From: Archegozetes longisetosus
Taxonomy: Eukaryota > Arthropoda > Arachnida > Sarcoptiformes > Trhypochthoniidae
Direction of reading: 5' to 3'
Assembly (NCBI GenBank): GCA_018873245.2
Contig: JAEMBT020000002.1
Coordinates: forward strand, 2,828,001-2,892,000
DNA: 64,000 bases
The notes beneath the pieces were generated by a model. That model searched no databases, was not told the origin of the DNA, and was given only the letters and a program-made list of their open reading frames with translations. Positions 47,243 to 58,507 of the stretch are shown one piece after another (position 1 is the stretch's first letter; every line of letters starts with the position of its first letter). The translations under genes were made by a program, and so were the position numbers.

Positions 47243-48168
47243 GGTTACACTTCGAAGTTTCGAAAAATAAAGTCTCGAAAACTTTGTTTTGAAGTCCTTA
47301 TAATCAGAGAGTGGGAAAACCGGGAACAAATATTGTATCTTTTTGAGCAATAACGACATTGTTGTAAAAACCACTTGAAATTTAAATGCATTTACATACT
47401 TCTATTATTAGATCAACTTTGTAAAGTACCAAAAATAAGAGACAACTTCGCGCACCTCTAATTGGAACGTTTTGATGCTTCAACACATAGTAAATAGAAA
47501 TATAGCTATTTATAAAATGACAACCAAACTCCCGATATTTGCAGTCTATGCTTATAATACGATAAAACCCATTTTATTTTTATAGGGATATTACTTTCAA
47601 ATCTTTATTAAGAAACCAATGGATTGATAATAAAAATAGTAATATTTATGTAATTACGTTCATAGAATGATTGACATATTGATAATCAATATGTCAATCT
47701 TACTTTACATGTTTTAGTTTTGCACTTATAATAGTTTTTATTGTTGTAGGTTTTAAATTTATAAAACATCAAATTATTGTCAACTCGTATAGAACTTGAG
47801 TGATTTTTAATTAAATAAACTAAATTATCCATAATTTATTCTATATAACTTTGGAAAATTGGAAAATCCTTACGGAAGAATGTCTATTACTGAAGGAAAT
47901 CTTTAATGTTTTATTACCTTTAAAACTCTCAACCCTCTAATCTCTTAATCTATTGAGGTTTCTCTAAAATTTGACGATAGCTAAAACAACTTTATTCCAG
48001 AAGCTAAGTTCATTTATTAGACTAATATCCAATTTTAATCTATTTGATATTTGAAAATATTTCGTTCCAAAATCTAGTTTAAGTTTAGAAATTTGGAATG
48101 TTTTTTCTGGTATAAAGCTTGGAAACTGGATTTTCGAAACTTTATTTTTCGAACTTCGAGATGATCCC
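47243..48168. mobile_element. TIR element family with 8-bp target, copy 1
   Basis: Begins GGTTACACTTCGAAGTTTCG and ends with the inverse of GGGATCATCTCGAAGTTCG. It is flanked by ATCAGTAA / ATTAGAAA, an imperfect 8-bp duplication. The interior matches copy 2 (50457-51140, opposite orientation), with about 240 bp extra near 47285-47550. The duplicated unit at about 56360 lacks it and keeps a cttagcggaaaatcat-like empty site. Noncoding. Confidence 0.8.
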
Positions 48169-48771
48169 ATTAGAAAATCATAGGGATAAACCATTAGTTA
48201 GTTTAACCGATAACGCCCACATGGTACTATGCTCTTCTATGTATTTCCTATGAGTTATGAAATTGCGCAATTGATTAAAAGCTGATAACAAGACAATTTA
48301 TTACAGTCTATACTCGGTCATCTATAACTTTTTTTAAGGTAAGCTAAAAATATTTCTATAAATTAATTGATGAATTAGCTTAGAACTAGATTTTCCATTA
48401 ATAAGTCGGGTTACAAAGTTTTAAATCGCATAATAGTTGGCAGTAAAGCCTATAAGTTATTAGAATGATAGTGAATGTATACGAAATGAATGATAACGAC
48501 AACTGACTGTAAGTCAACTATTGTCCAACTTTTCAGTTCGCAGTGAAACACAATCAATTTTATATTGAAAATAGTTTATAATAAACTGATAAAGCAAGGT
48601 AACATACATATATATAGCTATAAAACAATTTACTAATCCCATAAAATCGTGATACTTGATTGCAGTGCAATTCTCCAATAGTTGTGCTCGACTCTTGATT
48701 CTGTTCAATAGATTTCTAATAGATTTCTCAAGCTATTGCCATAAATCAGTAAACTTAATCCCAAATTAAAA
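48169..48771. other. Promoter-side flank of the four-TM gene
   Basis: No gene. The sequence is similar to 56400-57138, with the closest match in the last 150 bp before the ATG, as expected for a shared promoter region. Confidence 0.5.
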
Positions 48772-49306
48772 ATGCCTTCAGGTGTAAGAAGTAGTAATTT
48801 TCGTGGAGTCAAGATTGCTCTGATTGTTTTTCAAACTCTGGCACTTATTGGAGCTATTGTTCTACTTATTTTGTCGATTGTACTCATCGGTCTAATAGAT
48901 AAAACTCCAAGTGATTATGCAGCAAATGCTAGTAAGTGTTAAATTTATTTATATATAAGAAAATCGTCTTTTGTATTTATGTAAACAAAGATTTTAAATC
49001 ACTTTTCTGAGTTCAACATATATCTTAACTATGCAAAACTTGAATTTTTCAGAGACAATAGTTATTGTAGTGATTGTGATTACAATACTATCGGTAGTTG
49101 TAGAAATCATTGGGTTAGTCGGAGCTGTAAAAGAGAATCAAATACTGACCTTAATATTTGGCGTATTTATGGCTTTGAGCACAATAGCTAATTTCGCGAC
49201 TGTAAGGATTTGGTCAGCAGTTATCAACTTAATTGTTACAATTCTAGCCTTTGTGTTTGTGTATTTGATCAGAAAAGAAGTCGGACCCACAGGAAACTAT
49301 GCTTGA
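48772..49306 (+). CDS. Four-TM-family protein, paralogue 1 of a duplicated pair
   Basis: Exon 1 is 48772-48931 (MPSGVRSSNFRGVKIALIV), exon 2 is 49053-49306 (ends RKEVGPTGNYA). A 121-bp GTAAGT...tttttcag intron has a phase-1 junction; 137 residues. Hydrophobic segments: FQTLALIGAIVLLILSIVLI, then IVIVVIVITILSVVVEIIG, ILTLIFGVFMALSTIANFA and AVINLIVTILAFVFVYLI, with short loops and a KEN motif between spans 2 and 3. An AATAAA signal follows 7 bp after the stop. It is about 80% identical to the copy at 57139 by hand count. Tetraspan-like membrane protein, resembling DUF4728-type families in layout; function unknown. Confidence 0.85.
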
Positions 49307-49795
49307 ACTGAGAATAAATAATTTATTTATTAATTCAAATATTAATCTAGTTTACTATTCAAACATAATTCATCATTTTCTTATAATCTAAGTAACTTGT
49401 TTGCTTTGAAAATATCATCTTTAGTTTTAAAATTAGATCAACATTTCAGCTTAATTCAGATTTCAAATAATGTGTCCTATTGTCAAATAAATTTACTACT
49501 TAAAAGATATGAGTAAATAAAAGTCAAAATTATTTATTACATCTAAAGCCTGCCTTATCATGATTTTTAACCTGATATCTCTATGTATAAAATTCAAAGT
49601 AATTCTTTAAATAACATTGATATGTTGTAATAAAACAGATAAAATAAAGCTAGACAAAAAAAACTGTGGCTGACAACTAAATTAGCAAAAAATTTAATGT
49701 CAAATGAAATATATTTAGATTTACAACTTAGCATCGGAGATAGAAAGTTTAGGACCTTAAAGTAGAGCTCTGGGTCTTAAAACACTATTTAAAGT

Positions 49796-50448
49796 ACACA
49801 AGGGCTATAAAAAATAGGCCATACAACTTTAAAGAACAAAACTATGCGAATGTGTTTAACTCAATTAATCGAGCCGTAGATATTAGTAATTAGCAAATGA
49901 GAAAGCGTTATCCTATCATTTGAGATCACAATGAAATATAAATTTGCCTGAAAGGTTATTTCCGTTTAAATTCGTGTATATATCACATAACAAACATTTA
50001 GTTGAGTAACTTCAAATTCAATAATATAAGCGATTATCTCCTGAATATTGATACTTTTAGCTATCTTTTTGAAACTTCTTGAACAAAAAATTTAATAATT
50101 ATTTTAAAGCAAAATTTGAAATAACACTTTAAATACACTAAAATGTGAAGGAGGCACGAATAGGCGATTATAGGAAAATTAAGGCCTAACACTCTAAAGA
50201 GATAAATAAGGGTGTTTAAAAATGTGTCTAATGTCTTATTTCGATGTGATTCTAAATCATAAATAACTTTAAGATTAGATAAACGAGATAACAATGGGAA
50301 AAATCGCAAACTTCATGACTGCTTATCGTTAGAAGTACTGTCTAACAGATAATGCTGCGCAATTGAAGTACAGTCTTAGAATTTACAGTCTTATCAAAAT
50401 GACTCTCGGTTCGTTGGCACTGAATTTATTTATTAAGTGTCCAACTTT
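49796..50448. other. AT-rich spacer between four-TM gene and copy 2 of the TIR element
   Basis: Nothing recognised; open frames here lack motifs. Confidence 0.4.
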
Positions 50449-50456
50449 GTTTCAGT

Positions 50457-51140
50457 GGGATCACTTCGAAGTTTCGAAGTATAAAGTTTCGAAAATCCAG
50501 TTTCTAAACTTTATACCAGAAAAAAGAATCCTATTTTCTAAACTTAAAATAAACTAAGTTTTGAAACGAAGTATTTTCAAATATCAAATAGATTAAAATT
50601 GAACATAAATTTAATGAATTAGCCTAATTTCTGGAATAAACTTGTTCTAACTATTGTTAAATTGCAGAGAAACTCCAACAAATTAAGAGGTTAGAAGACT
50701 GAGAGTCTTAAAGATAATAAAAACTTTAAGTTTTTCATTCATTAATAGACATTCTCTCGCAAAATATTTTCTATTTTTCAAAGTATTCTAGAATAAATTA
50801 TGAATAATTGAGTTTATTTAATTAAAAATTATTGCAGTTCTACATCTGTAGTTCACAATAATTCGATGTTTTATAATGTTTTCACCTACAAAATAAAGAC
50901 TATTATAAATGCAAAACTAAAGAATGTAAAGCAAGGTTGAGCTTAATTGATAACAAATATGCCAATTATTCTAATGAACACAATTACATCAATGTTTCTA
51001 TTTTTATTACCATTCCATTGGTTTTTTAATAAAGATCTGAAAGCATTATCCCTATAAAAATAAAATAGGCTTTATCGTATTATTGGAGCTTCAAAACAGA
51101 GCTTTCGAAACTTTGTTTTTCGAAATTTCGAAGTGTAACC
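50457..51140. mobile_element. TIR element family with 8-bp target, copy 2 (inverted)
   Basis: Termini GGGATCACTTCGAAGTTTCG and the inverse of GGTTACACTTCGAAATTTCG. The exact 8-bp repeat GTTTCAGT is at 50449-50456 and 51141-51148. It is 684 bp, noncoding, and the reverse complement of copy 1. An 8-bp duplication fits hAT, P or Merlin superfamilies; the GG-start termini do not settle which. Confidence 0.85.
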
Positions 51141-51219
51141 GTTTCAGTCACGCAACAGAAGCCTCTAGGTTATATAGCTTTATATCTCAATATGACTTAT
51201 GCGATAAATTTTGACAACA

Positions 51220-51411
51220 AATTTGATTTAGGTGTCAACTTTTCGCGAATGTTAGATAAGTCATAGATTTTTCAATAACTAATAAGAAATGTCAAACTTT
51301 TAAGACTCAATTCGGTCTTCAAAGAAGTAAAAGTTTGACATTTCTTATTAGTTATTGAAAAATCTATGACTTATCTAACATTCGCGAAAAGTTGACACCT
51401 AAATCAAATTT
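51220..51411. mobile_element. Foldback miniature element, ~80-bp arms
   Basis: The arm 51220-51302 (aaatttgatttaggtgtcaa...) is followed after a 25-bp loop by its almost perfect reverse complement (51328-51411). The near identity of the arms points to recent origin or ongoing conversion. No coding content. Confidence 0.85.
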
Positions 51412-52281
51412 TTTTATTAGGGTTTCACATAAATCATAATGAACTTAAATTTTATAAATTCTCTACTCATTCTCCGGTCGAATCATTAGTTCATTTCTTC
51501 TCTTTCTGCTTTCATATGGAAGACACCTTATTGCATTAAAATCTAGAAAAGTGTTTTTTTAAGGTTAACTAATTTCTAAATTATTGGTTAACTAAAATTA
51601 TTTTAATAATTGACAAATTGTACATATATATATATCAGTTTATAAGTGGTTAGCATAAAAAATGAATTGTAGACCAAGAATCTGATGAAAAATCAGCAGA
51701 AATTAGAAAAAATAAATCGGATATGATAAGGATTCGAACTCGATTAATTGACTTTGTTTCTTGACAACATGCCTCTTCGAGAATGAATATCTCCTGAAAG
51801 TTGTATAATTAAATTTTAAGAATTTCATCTTATCGGATGATATTATCCAATAAACTTATAGACTAAAATTTTTCATAGTAGATTCAAAGATTAAAAAATT
51901 ATGACCAACAAATTTTTCTGTATTTTAATACAATAAGTTATACCAGAATGTATTGCAGAACTTTTTCATAGATTGAACTTCAATTTGAATGAGATCTTAG
52001 AACTTGTATAATATGATTACAGATTGTTTGTTAAGATTTAACCAAAGAGTATGAGTTAATGAGAAGGCAAATTTTATTGATCAATAGATCTTGCATAAGA
52101 ATTTCTAATAGGCTATTAATTATAAATGGTAAGCTTACTCTATAGTTAAGATCTATTTCTCATAAAAGCTGATGAGAAAGCATGTCATGAAAATTGCATA
52201 TTAAGGTTTCGCTAAGCAATTATTCATAACAATTTAAAATTATTAATGAATATATTTCAGTATGGAATCATTTATTTGATA
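51412..52281. other. AT-rich intergenic DNA
   Basis: No gene. An (AT)n tract lies near 51624. On the minus strand near 51735-51760, gagttcgaatccttatc recalls a tRNA B-box, but no tRNA fold is apparent. Confidence 0.4.
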
Positions 52282-52827
52282 CAGAGTGATAGGATAGTCA
52301 AGTAAATTGTAATTTAGCTACCATTTAAAATGGTTTGGGATAAACTTAAAATTTCAACGCTATAATAAAATATAGTTATCGCCATTTATTAACCACCTCA
52401 TGTAGTTACTCTCATCTCACAACTAAAATGACATCTCTATCATTTGGCCATAGGTTGTAGGCCTAAGTTGCATAAATCACGTTGGAGGTGGTTTGGAATG
52501 AGCTCCTTATTCGCTCGATTTAAACCTTGCTACTTCTTGTGGGGTTATCTCAAGGATAAAGTGTATGTAAGTGCCCCGACATCACTTTCAAATCTCGAAG
52601 AAGTCATCATAAAAGAAGTTAATGCCATTAGAATAAGTTCTTAATTGATAGGTTCTTAAAGCGCATGTGCAGTACCATCTCGTTTTAAGTGAAGGAAAAC
52701 ATTTCGAAAATTTAACACATTAAATCTCTATAATTATACATTATTTTAGCCTTAAATTTGATATTTATCCTAATTCGTTAATAAACGGTAGCTAAATTAT
52801 AATTTGAATGACTTTCCGATCACTCTG
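52282..52827. mobile_element. Internally deleted mariner-like element, TA target
   Basis: About 50-bp imperfect terminal repeats start CAGAGTGATAGGATAGTCAA on the left and CAGAGTGATCGGAAAGTCAT on the right (inverted), flanked by TA (52280-52281, 52828-52829). Inside, 52444-52644 keeps a transposase C-terminal part: RFKPCYFLWGYLKDKVYVSA then PTSLSNLEEVIIKEVNAI, matching the DFFLWGYLK region near the last catalytic Asp. The N-terminal and central parts are gone. Confidence 0.85.
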
Positions 52828-53027
52828 TATATCATTTGAATAATTCATTATTAGCTTACACGAAACAAAAATTAAGTTATTATTCATCGAGAAATCTATA
52901 GCAACAGAAATACTCTTATGATAAAAGCAATTTTTTATTCGGTAAAAGTTTTTAAAGTCATTGTTGAAACAGTAATTTCGAATAAATTTGAATTAAGTGA
53001 ATAATTTGATGTTCTGAATAGTAAACA

Positions 53028-54396
53028 ATGTCGGAATCTGAGGAAAATAGAATTCAAGTCAAAAATCATTCAATTGATCGCTTTTTGGATGATATAAAAA
53101 TAAGATTACAGTACAATAAAAAGCCTTTAGTCAAGAATTATATATTAGTTTACTTGTATTTACTGAATGCTTCGAAATATGTTGTTTCGTTGCTAATGGA
53201 GTTCAATTACGAAACTCAAATTCTCATCTATGATATGCCTATGTTTTTCGGTGGCGTCGACAAGTACAACACCATTATATTCATTTTGTGCAATATTTTA
53301 GGGGCATGTTTGCATAGATCGTTATATTTGACTACTTCCAAAAAATTATTGATTTGGACACAACTGTTTGAGATGATAAGTGGAGATATTAGCCCACAAG
53401 AACTTGGTCTCAATATTAGTGATAGGCGAATTTTATACAAATTAATTACAAGAGCGAAGGTTATTTACAGAACAACCGACTTTTTTCTTATTGGTTTTGG
53501 TAAGAATTTTCTATAAAGAAATTCACTCATTTAGTAATGATTAAATAATCGGTTTAAGAATTCTTTGGTCAAGATTTAGTTTTCAATTATGATTACTTTT
53601 ATTAATATAGGAATTTCTTTAGCTGTGCTTGCATTTACTGTAATCATTAAGTATTATAATTGGCATCAATTTTTCATATCTTTATTTCCACAAATGATGA
53701 CCTTGACTTCTATTTACACTATTATTACTCGTGGGAGGATCGGAGCAGTATTTGGATATCTAATAATCTATTTTCTGCAATTGGAATGTGATTTTGCTAA
53801 CAATAATATAAGAAAAATGTTGATCTGTAATCGAATAGATGAACCTGAATACCTGGTAAATTTAAAATTACTAGTCTCTGAAAACAATCGAATATGTCTA
53901 CAACTAACAAGTTATAATAGATTCTGGAAAACCTGCCTCTTTTATTTAGTACTGACTTCTATTCCCATGAATTTATGTCTAACACATCAGTTCTTTTTCG
54001 AGGAAATAGAATCATTTGTGAGAATTTTTATTGGATTTGCAATTTTTACTCTATTTGTGGTCATATTTTTCTTACTATTCTATATGGCATTGCTTTCTGT
54101 TAGAATCCATGAGTCCTTTAAAATTTTATTTAGACTTCAATGGAATATCAATGGTTCTTCTCATATAAGAACTAAAATAAAACTATTGAATTGTATTGAA
54201 AGATTGAGTAGTGACAGGAAAATAGGATTCTCTATTGGATCAATAGTGGTGATAACGTTTCCGTTATTTTACAGGGTAATCATTTTTATTGATTTTTGAT
54301 ACTAATTGAGTGAAAGTGAAAACATTTTCTATTATGTAGATAGTGGTTATGTATATCCGATATTTTTTATTAGTTCACAAATTTGCTCGAAAGTAG
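53028..54396 (+). CDS. Gustatory-receptor-like seven-TM chemoreceptor (7tm_7), three exons
   Basis: Exons 53028-53499, 53611-54275 and 54340-54396. Introns are 111 bp (GTAAGA...atatag, phase 1) and 64 bp (GTAATC...atgtag, phase 0). The frame is intact for 397 residues, normal for the family. Hydrophobic spans run in order: YILVYLYLLNASKYVVSLLM, NTIIFILCNILGACLHRSLY, FLIGFGISLAVLAFTVII, FFISLFPQMMTLTSIYTII with a following YLIIYFL, CLFYLVLTSIPMNLCLTH, GFAIFTLFVVIFFLLFYMAL, and a last span across the second intron (IGSIVVITFPLFYR, then IVVMYIRYFLLV). The intracellular N-terminus, a long loop before span 6 and a short C-terminal exon joined in phase 0 are typical of arthropod GRs. These form ligand-gated channels in sensory neurons for taste or contact chemicals. 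The canonical C-terminal TYhhhhhQF is not clearly kept, as in many divergent arachnid GRs. It looks functional. Confidence 0.8.
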
Positions 54397-55049
54397 GAAT
54401 CACAATTTGATGTAATACTGTCTATCAAATTCAAAGGATAGAAATATCGATGATATAAGACCATCTCAAACACATTTTTCAAACTGTACTCTTCAATATA
54501 AAGCGCTCTGAGATAAATTTCTGACCGACTCATCCAACCCGACCCGACATTTTACATTTCGTGATGTTCAGCCCGACTCGAGCCCGATGTACAGGTCTAA
54601 TGACAGGTTCATATTTTACAAGGGAGGTTCACAAAGAGAAAATTATTCGATCTTGGACTGTAAACTTTCCTAGAAACTTTCTTTTATAACGCTACATTCA
54701 ACAGCAAATCTAAAAGTACTATAAAAATACTCATTAAACAATTTTTATTTCTGAAGATGTTGAATATATACAAAAAAATGTTTAGTTCTAATCGTCAATT
54801 TTTATATTGAGGTTTAATTAAGTCATAACTTAATGCTTTAAGTCATATCAGTACTGAGTGTAGACTCAAAACGTTTGGATTGTATTTTCGCAGTTGTAAC
54901 TTTTGTATCAAATAAAAAATCATATATTGTATTTCATGTTGTACCATAAACATTGTGCAATCGCGCGATAAACTATCAAAAGCAAAAGTCAATAAGAGAT
55001 AAACCAAATAAAGAAAAACATCGTGATATTTTGATAATTTTTACTTCAT
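54397..55049. other. Spacer downstream of the receptor, with a solo hAT end near 54.53-54.60 kb
   Basis: At about 54525-54602, ccgacccgacatttt...gcccgactcgagcccg...tacaggtcta reads, inverted, as TAGACCTGTACATCGGGCTC, a typical hAT terminus. No partner end was found within the window. The rest is AT-rich without genes. Confidence 0.5.
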
Positions 55050-55057
55050 ATAATGAG

Positions 55058-55661
55058 CAGGAAGGAATTTTCGTCACCTCGAAGTGACTTTTTCAGTCGA
55101 TATTTCGGTACCAAAATTTCGGCGAATTCGGTATCATTTTCGGTACTTTAAAAATGACAATTTTATGATAAAAGTAATTTTAATTCCTAAAAGGAATTAC
55201 TTTATCTCTTAATCGAGAAAATTTCATTTTTTAATAAGAATTCTATTTAAAAAATATAACAAAGAACGCAATAAGATAGTCACATTGTATTTTATTAAAA
55301 GAAAAGTTTTACAAACTAGAATTATATTAAACGAAAAAATTCTTTTCGAAATTTTCATCTTTGAATCTAAGTCTATTTTATCGAAAGTAATTTAATCTTC
55401 AGATGGAGGAAGATATTAATGAACTCTATAAAAAAATCTAGCAAAAGCTTGATTTTCACTTAAAATATTTTAAAATGTATCTTCAGCACTATAATCTCCA
55501 CTTACGGTACTTTTCCTTGAGAAATTCAATTTTCGAAGAGTTCGGTACTCCCGTAATGGCGTTATTTTGTGCATTTAAAACCGTACATTTGATTTATAGA
55601 ACTTGCTCGAAGTTTAAATTGTTTGAATAGAATTCGGTTAGTACCGAAAATTCCTTTTCTA
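55058..55661. mobile_element. hAT-type non-autonomous element with 8-bp target duplication
   Basis: Starts CAGGAAGGAATTTTCGTC and ends with the inverse of TAGAAAAGGAATTTTCGGTA. The exact 8-bp repeat ATAATGAG is at 55050-55057 and 55662-55669. Subterminal CGGTAC motifs recur near both ends. 604 bp, noncoding. Confidence 0.85.
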
Positions 55662-55669
55662 ATAATGAG

Positions 55670-56039
55670 TCATAAAAGTTAATCCTATTCAGCATTATAT
55701 AGCAGATCTGCGACATTATGTTTTACTACTTTGTAAAAGAAATCAGTAAATATACGTATACTGTAGGCGATATGTAACAATGTTATTCAGAGACCTTTAA
55801 TGAATTGAGTATTTTACCACCGCTTATGATGTAGATCTACATACTCCACATCAATGACTAAGATAATATTTTGAAGTCGCATAGCGTAGGATTAAAGTGA
55901 TTCCTAAGTATGTTAAGTGCGAAAAGCTCAATTTGACCTATACTTTATCATTAGACTTTACTCGTTTATTTTCTGTTCTCCTGCCAGATTGGAAGGTTTC
56001 ACAGTATTATTTCAGGCATCAATAATTTTCTCGGAATCA
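55670..56039. other. AT-rich spacer
   Basis: Between the hAT element and the right unit of the segmental duplication; nothing recognised. Confidence 0.4.
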
Positions 56040-57985
56040 TTATTGAATCAAATCACTATATAGGTTATATTTAAGTTATCGAGTTTGATATCAATATAGC
56101 AATAAAAGTTATGTTCAAATTATTTAAAATAACTGCTGAATGCTTAATAAGGATAATAACCAGAAATTTCTTTCCTTGAACGTATATCACATTGAATTAT
56201 ATAAATGAAGTTTAAAATATTGAGCCAATAAAACGGAATACTAGAGTCTTTCTGCAATTTTTCATGAGTTCATTTTTATCGTCCTATAGGATAAGCAAAT
56301 TCAATTTCTCGGAAACAGGAAATTCCTTAGTAAATTGAAAACTCAGCAATATAAAAGAAACTCTTAGCGGAAAATCATAAGAGTATAATAATTAAACTGT
56401 TAAATCACATCCACAAGATATATATGTTCTTCTAACACCTGCGTGCGTCCTATGCATTGTGAAAATATGTAAGCGTTGAAACAAACTGATAACAAGATTA
56501 TTGTATGGATGGTTTTATATTATTTTATGAAGATAAGCTTAAAGTATTTCTATGAGTTAATCGATGAATTTACATAAAGCTTGATTTTTCACTAAAATCT
56601 CAAATATTGAAGATTTAAGTCATACAATAGTTTGTAGTAATGGTAATAAGCTATTAAGATGATAAAGATTAGAGAGTGATGACATCAATTAATTTGACAA
56701 TAAGACAATTAGTGCCCCACTGTTTCAGTTCATAATGAAATATGAGTCGTTTCTGTGGCACTAAGAAGTGGACTGATAAAAATTGATACGTCCGAACCCG
56801 TATGTAGTGAAAGGTTCAATGTAGCTAAAAGCATCGTTATAAGGAGAGATTCACTATAAGTTAGTCTATAACCGTGCATTTCAGCATGGCTTTTCTGGAG
56901 GTTATATAGTGTTCGCTATAAGTAGATGTTTACTTAAAAATGCGTTTACTATTATCGGACTTGGTTGTGTAGTATAAGTATATTACAAACATACAGTTTG
57001 CTAATCTCATAAAATTCGTGATACTTGACTACGTTACAATTCAACAGAAGTTGTGCTGGACTTTCAATTCTGTTCAACAGATTTCTAACATATTTATCAA
57101 GTTATTGGCGTAAACCAGTGAATTTAATCTAAATAAATATGCCTTCAGGTGTAAGAAGTGGAAGCTTTCGTGGGGTCAAAATTGCTTTAATTGTTTTCCA
57201 AACTCTGGCACTTATTGGATCTGTTATTCTACTTATTTTATCGATTGTAGCCATAGGTCTAGTAGAGAAAACCCCAAGTGATTATGAAGAAAATGCTAGT
57301 AAGTGTTTATTTCGTTTAGATATAAGAAAATAGTCTTTTGTATTTATGTAAACAAAGATTTTAAATCACTTTCTGAGTTCAACATATATCTTAACTATGT
57401 AAAACTTGAATTTTTCAGAAACTTTACTTATTGTAGTGGTTGTGGTTTCAGTTCTATCAATAATTATAGAAATTATTGGGTTAGTCGGAGCTGTAAAAGA
57501 GAATCAAATACTGACTATAATATTTGGTGTAATTATGGCTTTGAGCACAATAGCTAATTTCGCTACTGTACAGATTTGGTCAGGAGTTCTAAACTTAATT
57601 GTCACAATTCTAGCCTTTACGTTTGTGTATTTGATCAGAAAAGAAGTCGGATCCACAGGAAATTATGCTTGAACTAAGAATAAATAATTTATTTATTAAT
57701 TCAAATATTTATCTAGTTGGCTATCCAAACAGAGTTAATCATTTGTCTCCACTTTTAATAACTTGTTTGCTTTTAAAAATATCATTCTTAGTTCGAAAGT
57801 CAGATTGACTTTTTAGTTAAATTAAGAAATTTGTTAATTTTCAATTTGTCATGTATCCTATTGTCAAATAAACTTATCATTAAAGTGATATGAAAAATAC
57901 ACGTCGAAATTCTTTCTTTCATCTAAACTTTCTAAATGCTTTTAAATTCTGGGACTTAGTGTCATGCCTAGAAACACTATTTTAA
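56040..57985. repeat. Segmental duplication, right unit
   Basis: Homologous to 46950-49795. It lacks the 926-bp transposon found in the left unit. It has its own extra piece near 56745-56990, with pogo-like cgttataaggagagattcac and inverted cactataagt fragments, absent from the left unit. Confidence 0.8.
57139..57672 (+). CDS. Four-TM-family protein, paralogue 2 of a duplicated pair
   Basis: Exon 1 is 57139-57298 (MPSGVRSGSFRGVKIALIV), exon 2 is 57419-57672 (ends RKEVGSTGNYA). A 120-bp intron has a phase-1 junction; 137 residues. The four hydrophobic spans are as in the copy at 48772. Most differences cluster in span 2 (LLIVVVVVSVLSIIIEIIG here). The intron is almost unchanged between the copies, while the start of exon 2 differs at about a quarter of sites by hand count. 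An AATAAA signal follows shortly after the stop. Intact; presumed integral membrane protein of unknown function. Confidence 0.85.
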
Positions 57986-58029
57986 GATACTCATAAAATA
58001 AAATTTGAAACTTTATGACATCTTATTGT

Positions 58030-58303
58030 GAAATAAAAGGAGTGTAAACATAGAAGAGGTGAAGGGGAGTGGACATGAAAGGAAGTTCTAAAATGGGATG
58101 ATAAAAGTTTGGGAGCTCTCGCCTTCTCGCTCTCTCTTATGTCCTCAAAAAAAGGTCGAGATGAGACATTTTTGAAAGACAATGAAAGATGTATAACTAA
58201 AATATTAATTTTTGTATTTAATAAACATTTGATCTTATTTATATAAACAATTTGTTTTATTGTGAAATATTAAAAGAGTTCAGTATCGACTGACATATCA
58301 TAA
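58030..58303 (+). other. Probable 5' LTR region of a Ty3/gypsy-like fossil
   Basis: The stretch before the internal region contains AATAAA (about 58219) and ends near CATATCATAA. It is followed by TGGTGTCAAAAGTGGGG (58304-58320), which has the position and form of a primer-binding site of many gypsy elements. The left limit is uncertain because the 3' LTR lies outside the window. Confidence 0.45.
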
Positions 58304-58507
58304 TGGTGTCAAAAGTGGGGTACCAGCGATCGTCGAATAAAAGAGAGTAAAAGCGTGATGTATTCGAATTTTAATTATAAAATGTAAAAAATTAAAGGTA
58401 AGCTAAGATTTTATTTGAACTAGTACGTAATTAAAATTTAAACTTAGGAATCAACAAATGAATATAGACTTTTAAGAATTTTATATTTTCCATGTCTTGA
58501 TTGCAAG

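Larger units (their letters stand above)
46950..49795. repeat. Segmental duplication, left unit
   Basis: Matches 56040-57985 with substitutions and indels, in the same order: a flanking gaggataataatctggaatttct region, the two-exon four-TM gene with its intron, and 3' flanks through a shared tctggg..cttaa..aacactattt end. The left unit carries an extra transposon at 47243-48168 that is absent from the right unit. Confidence 0.8.

Noticed and set aside
51735-51780. tRNA-like B-box (gttcgaatcc) on the minus strand
   Set aside because: No matching A-box spacing and no pairing T-stem; likely chance or a worn SINE.
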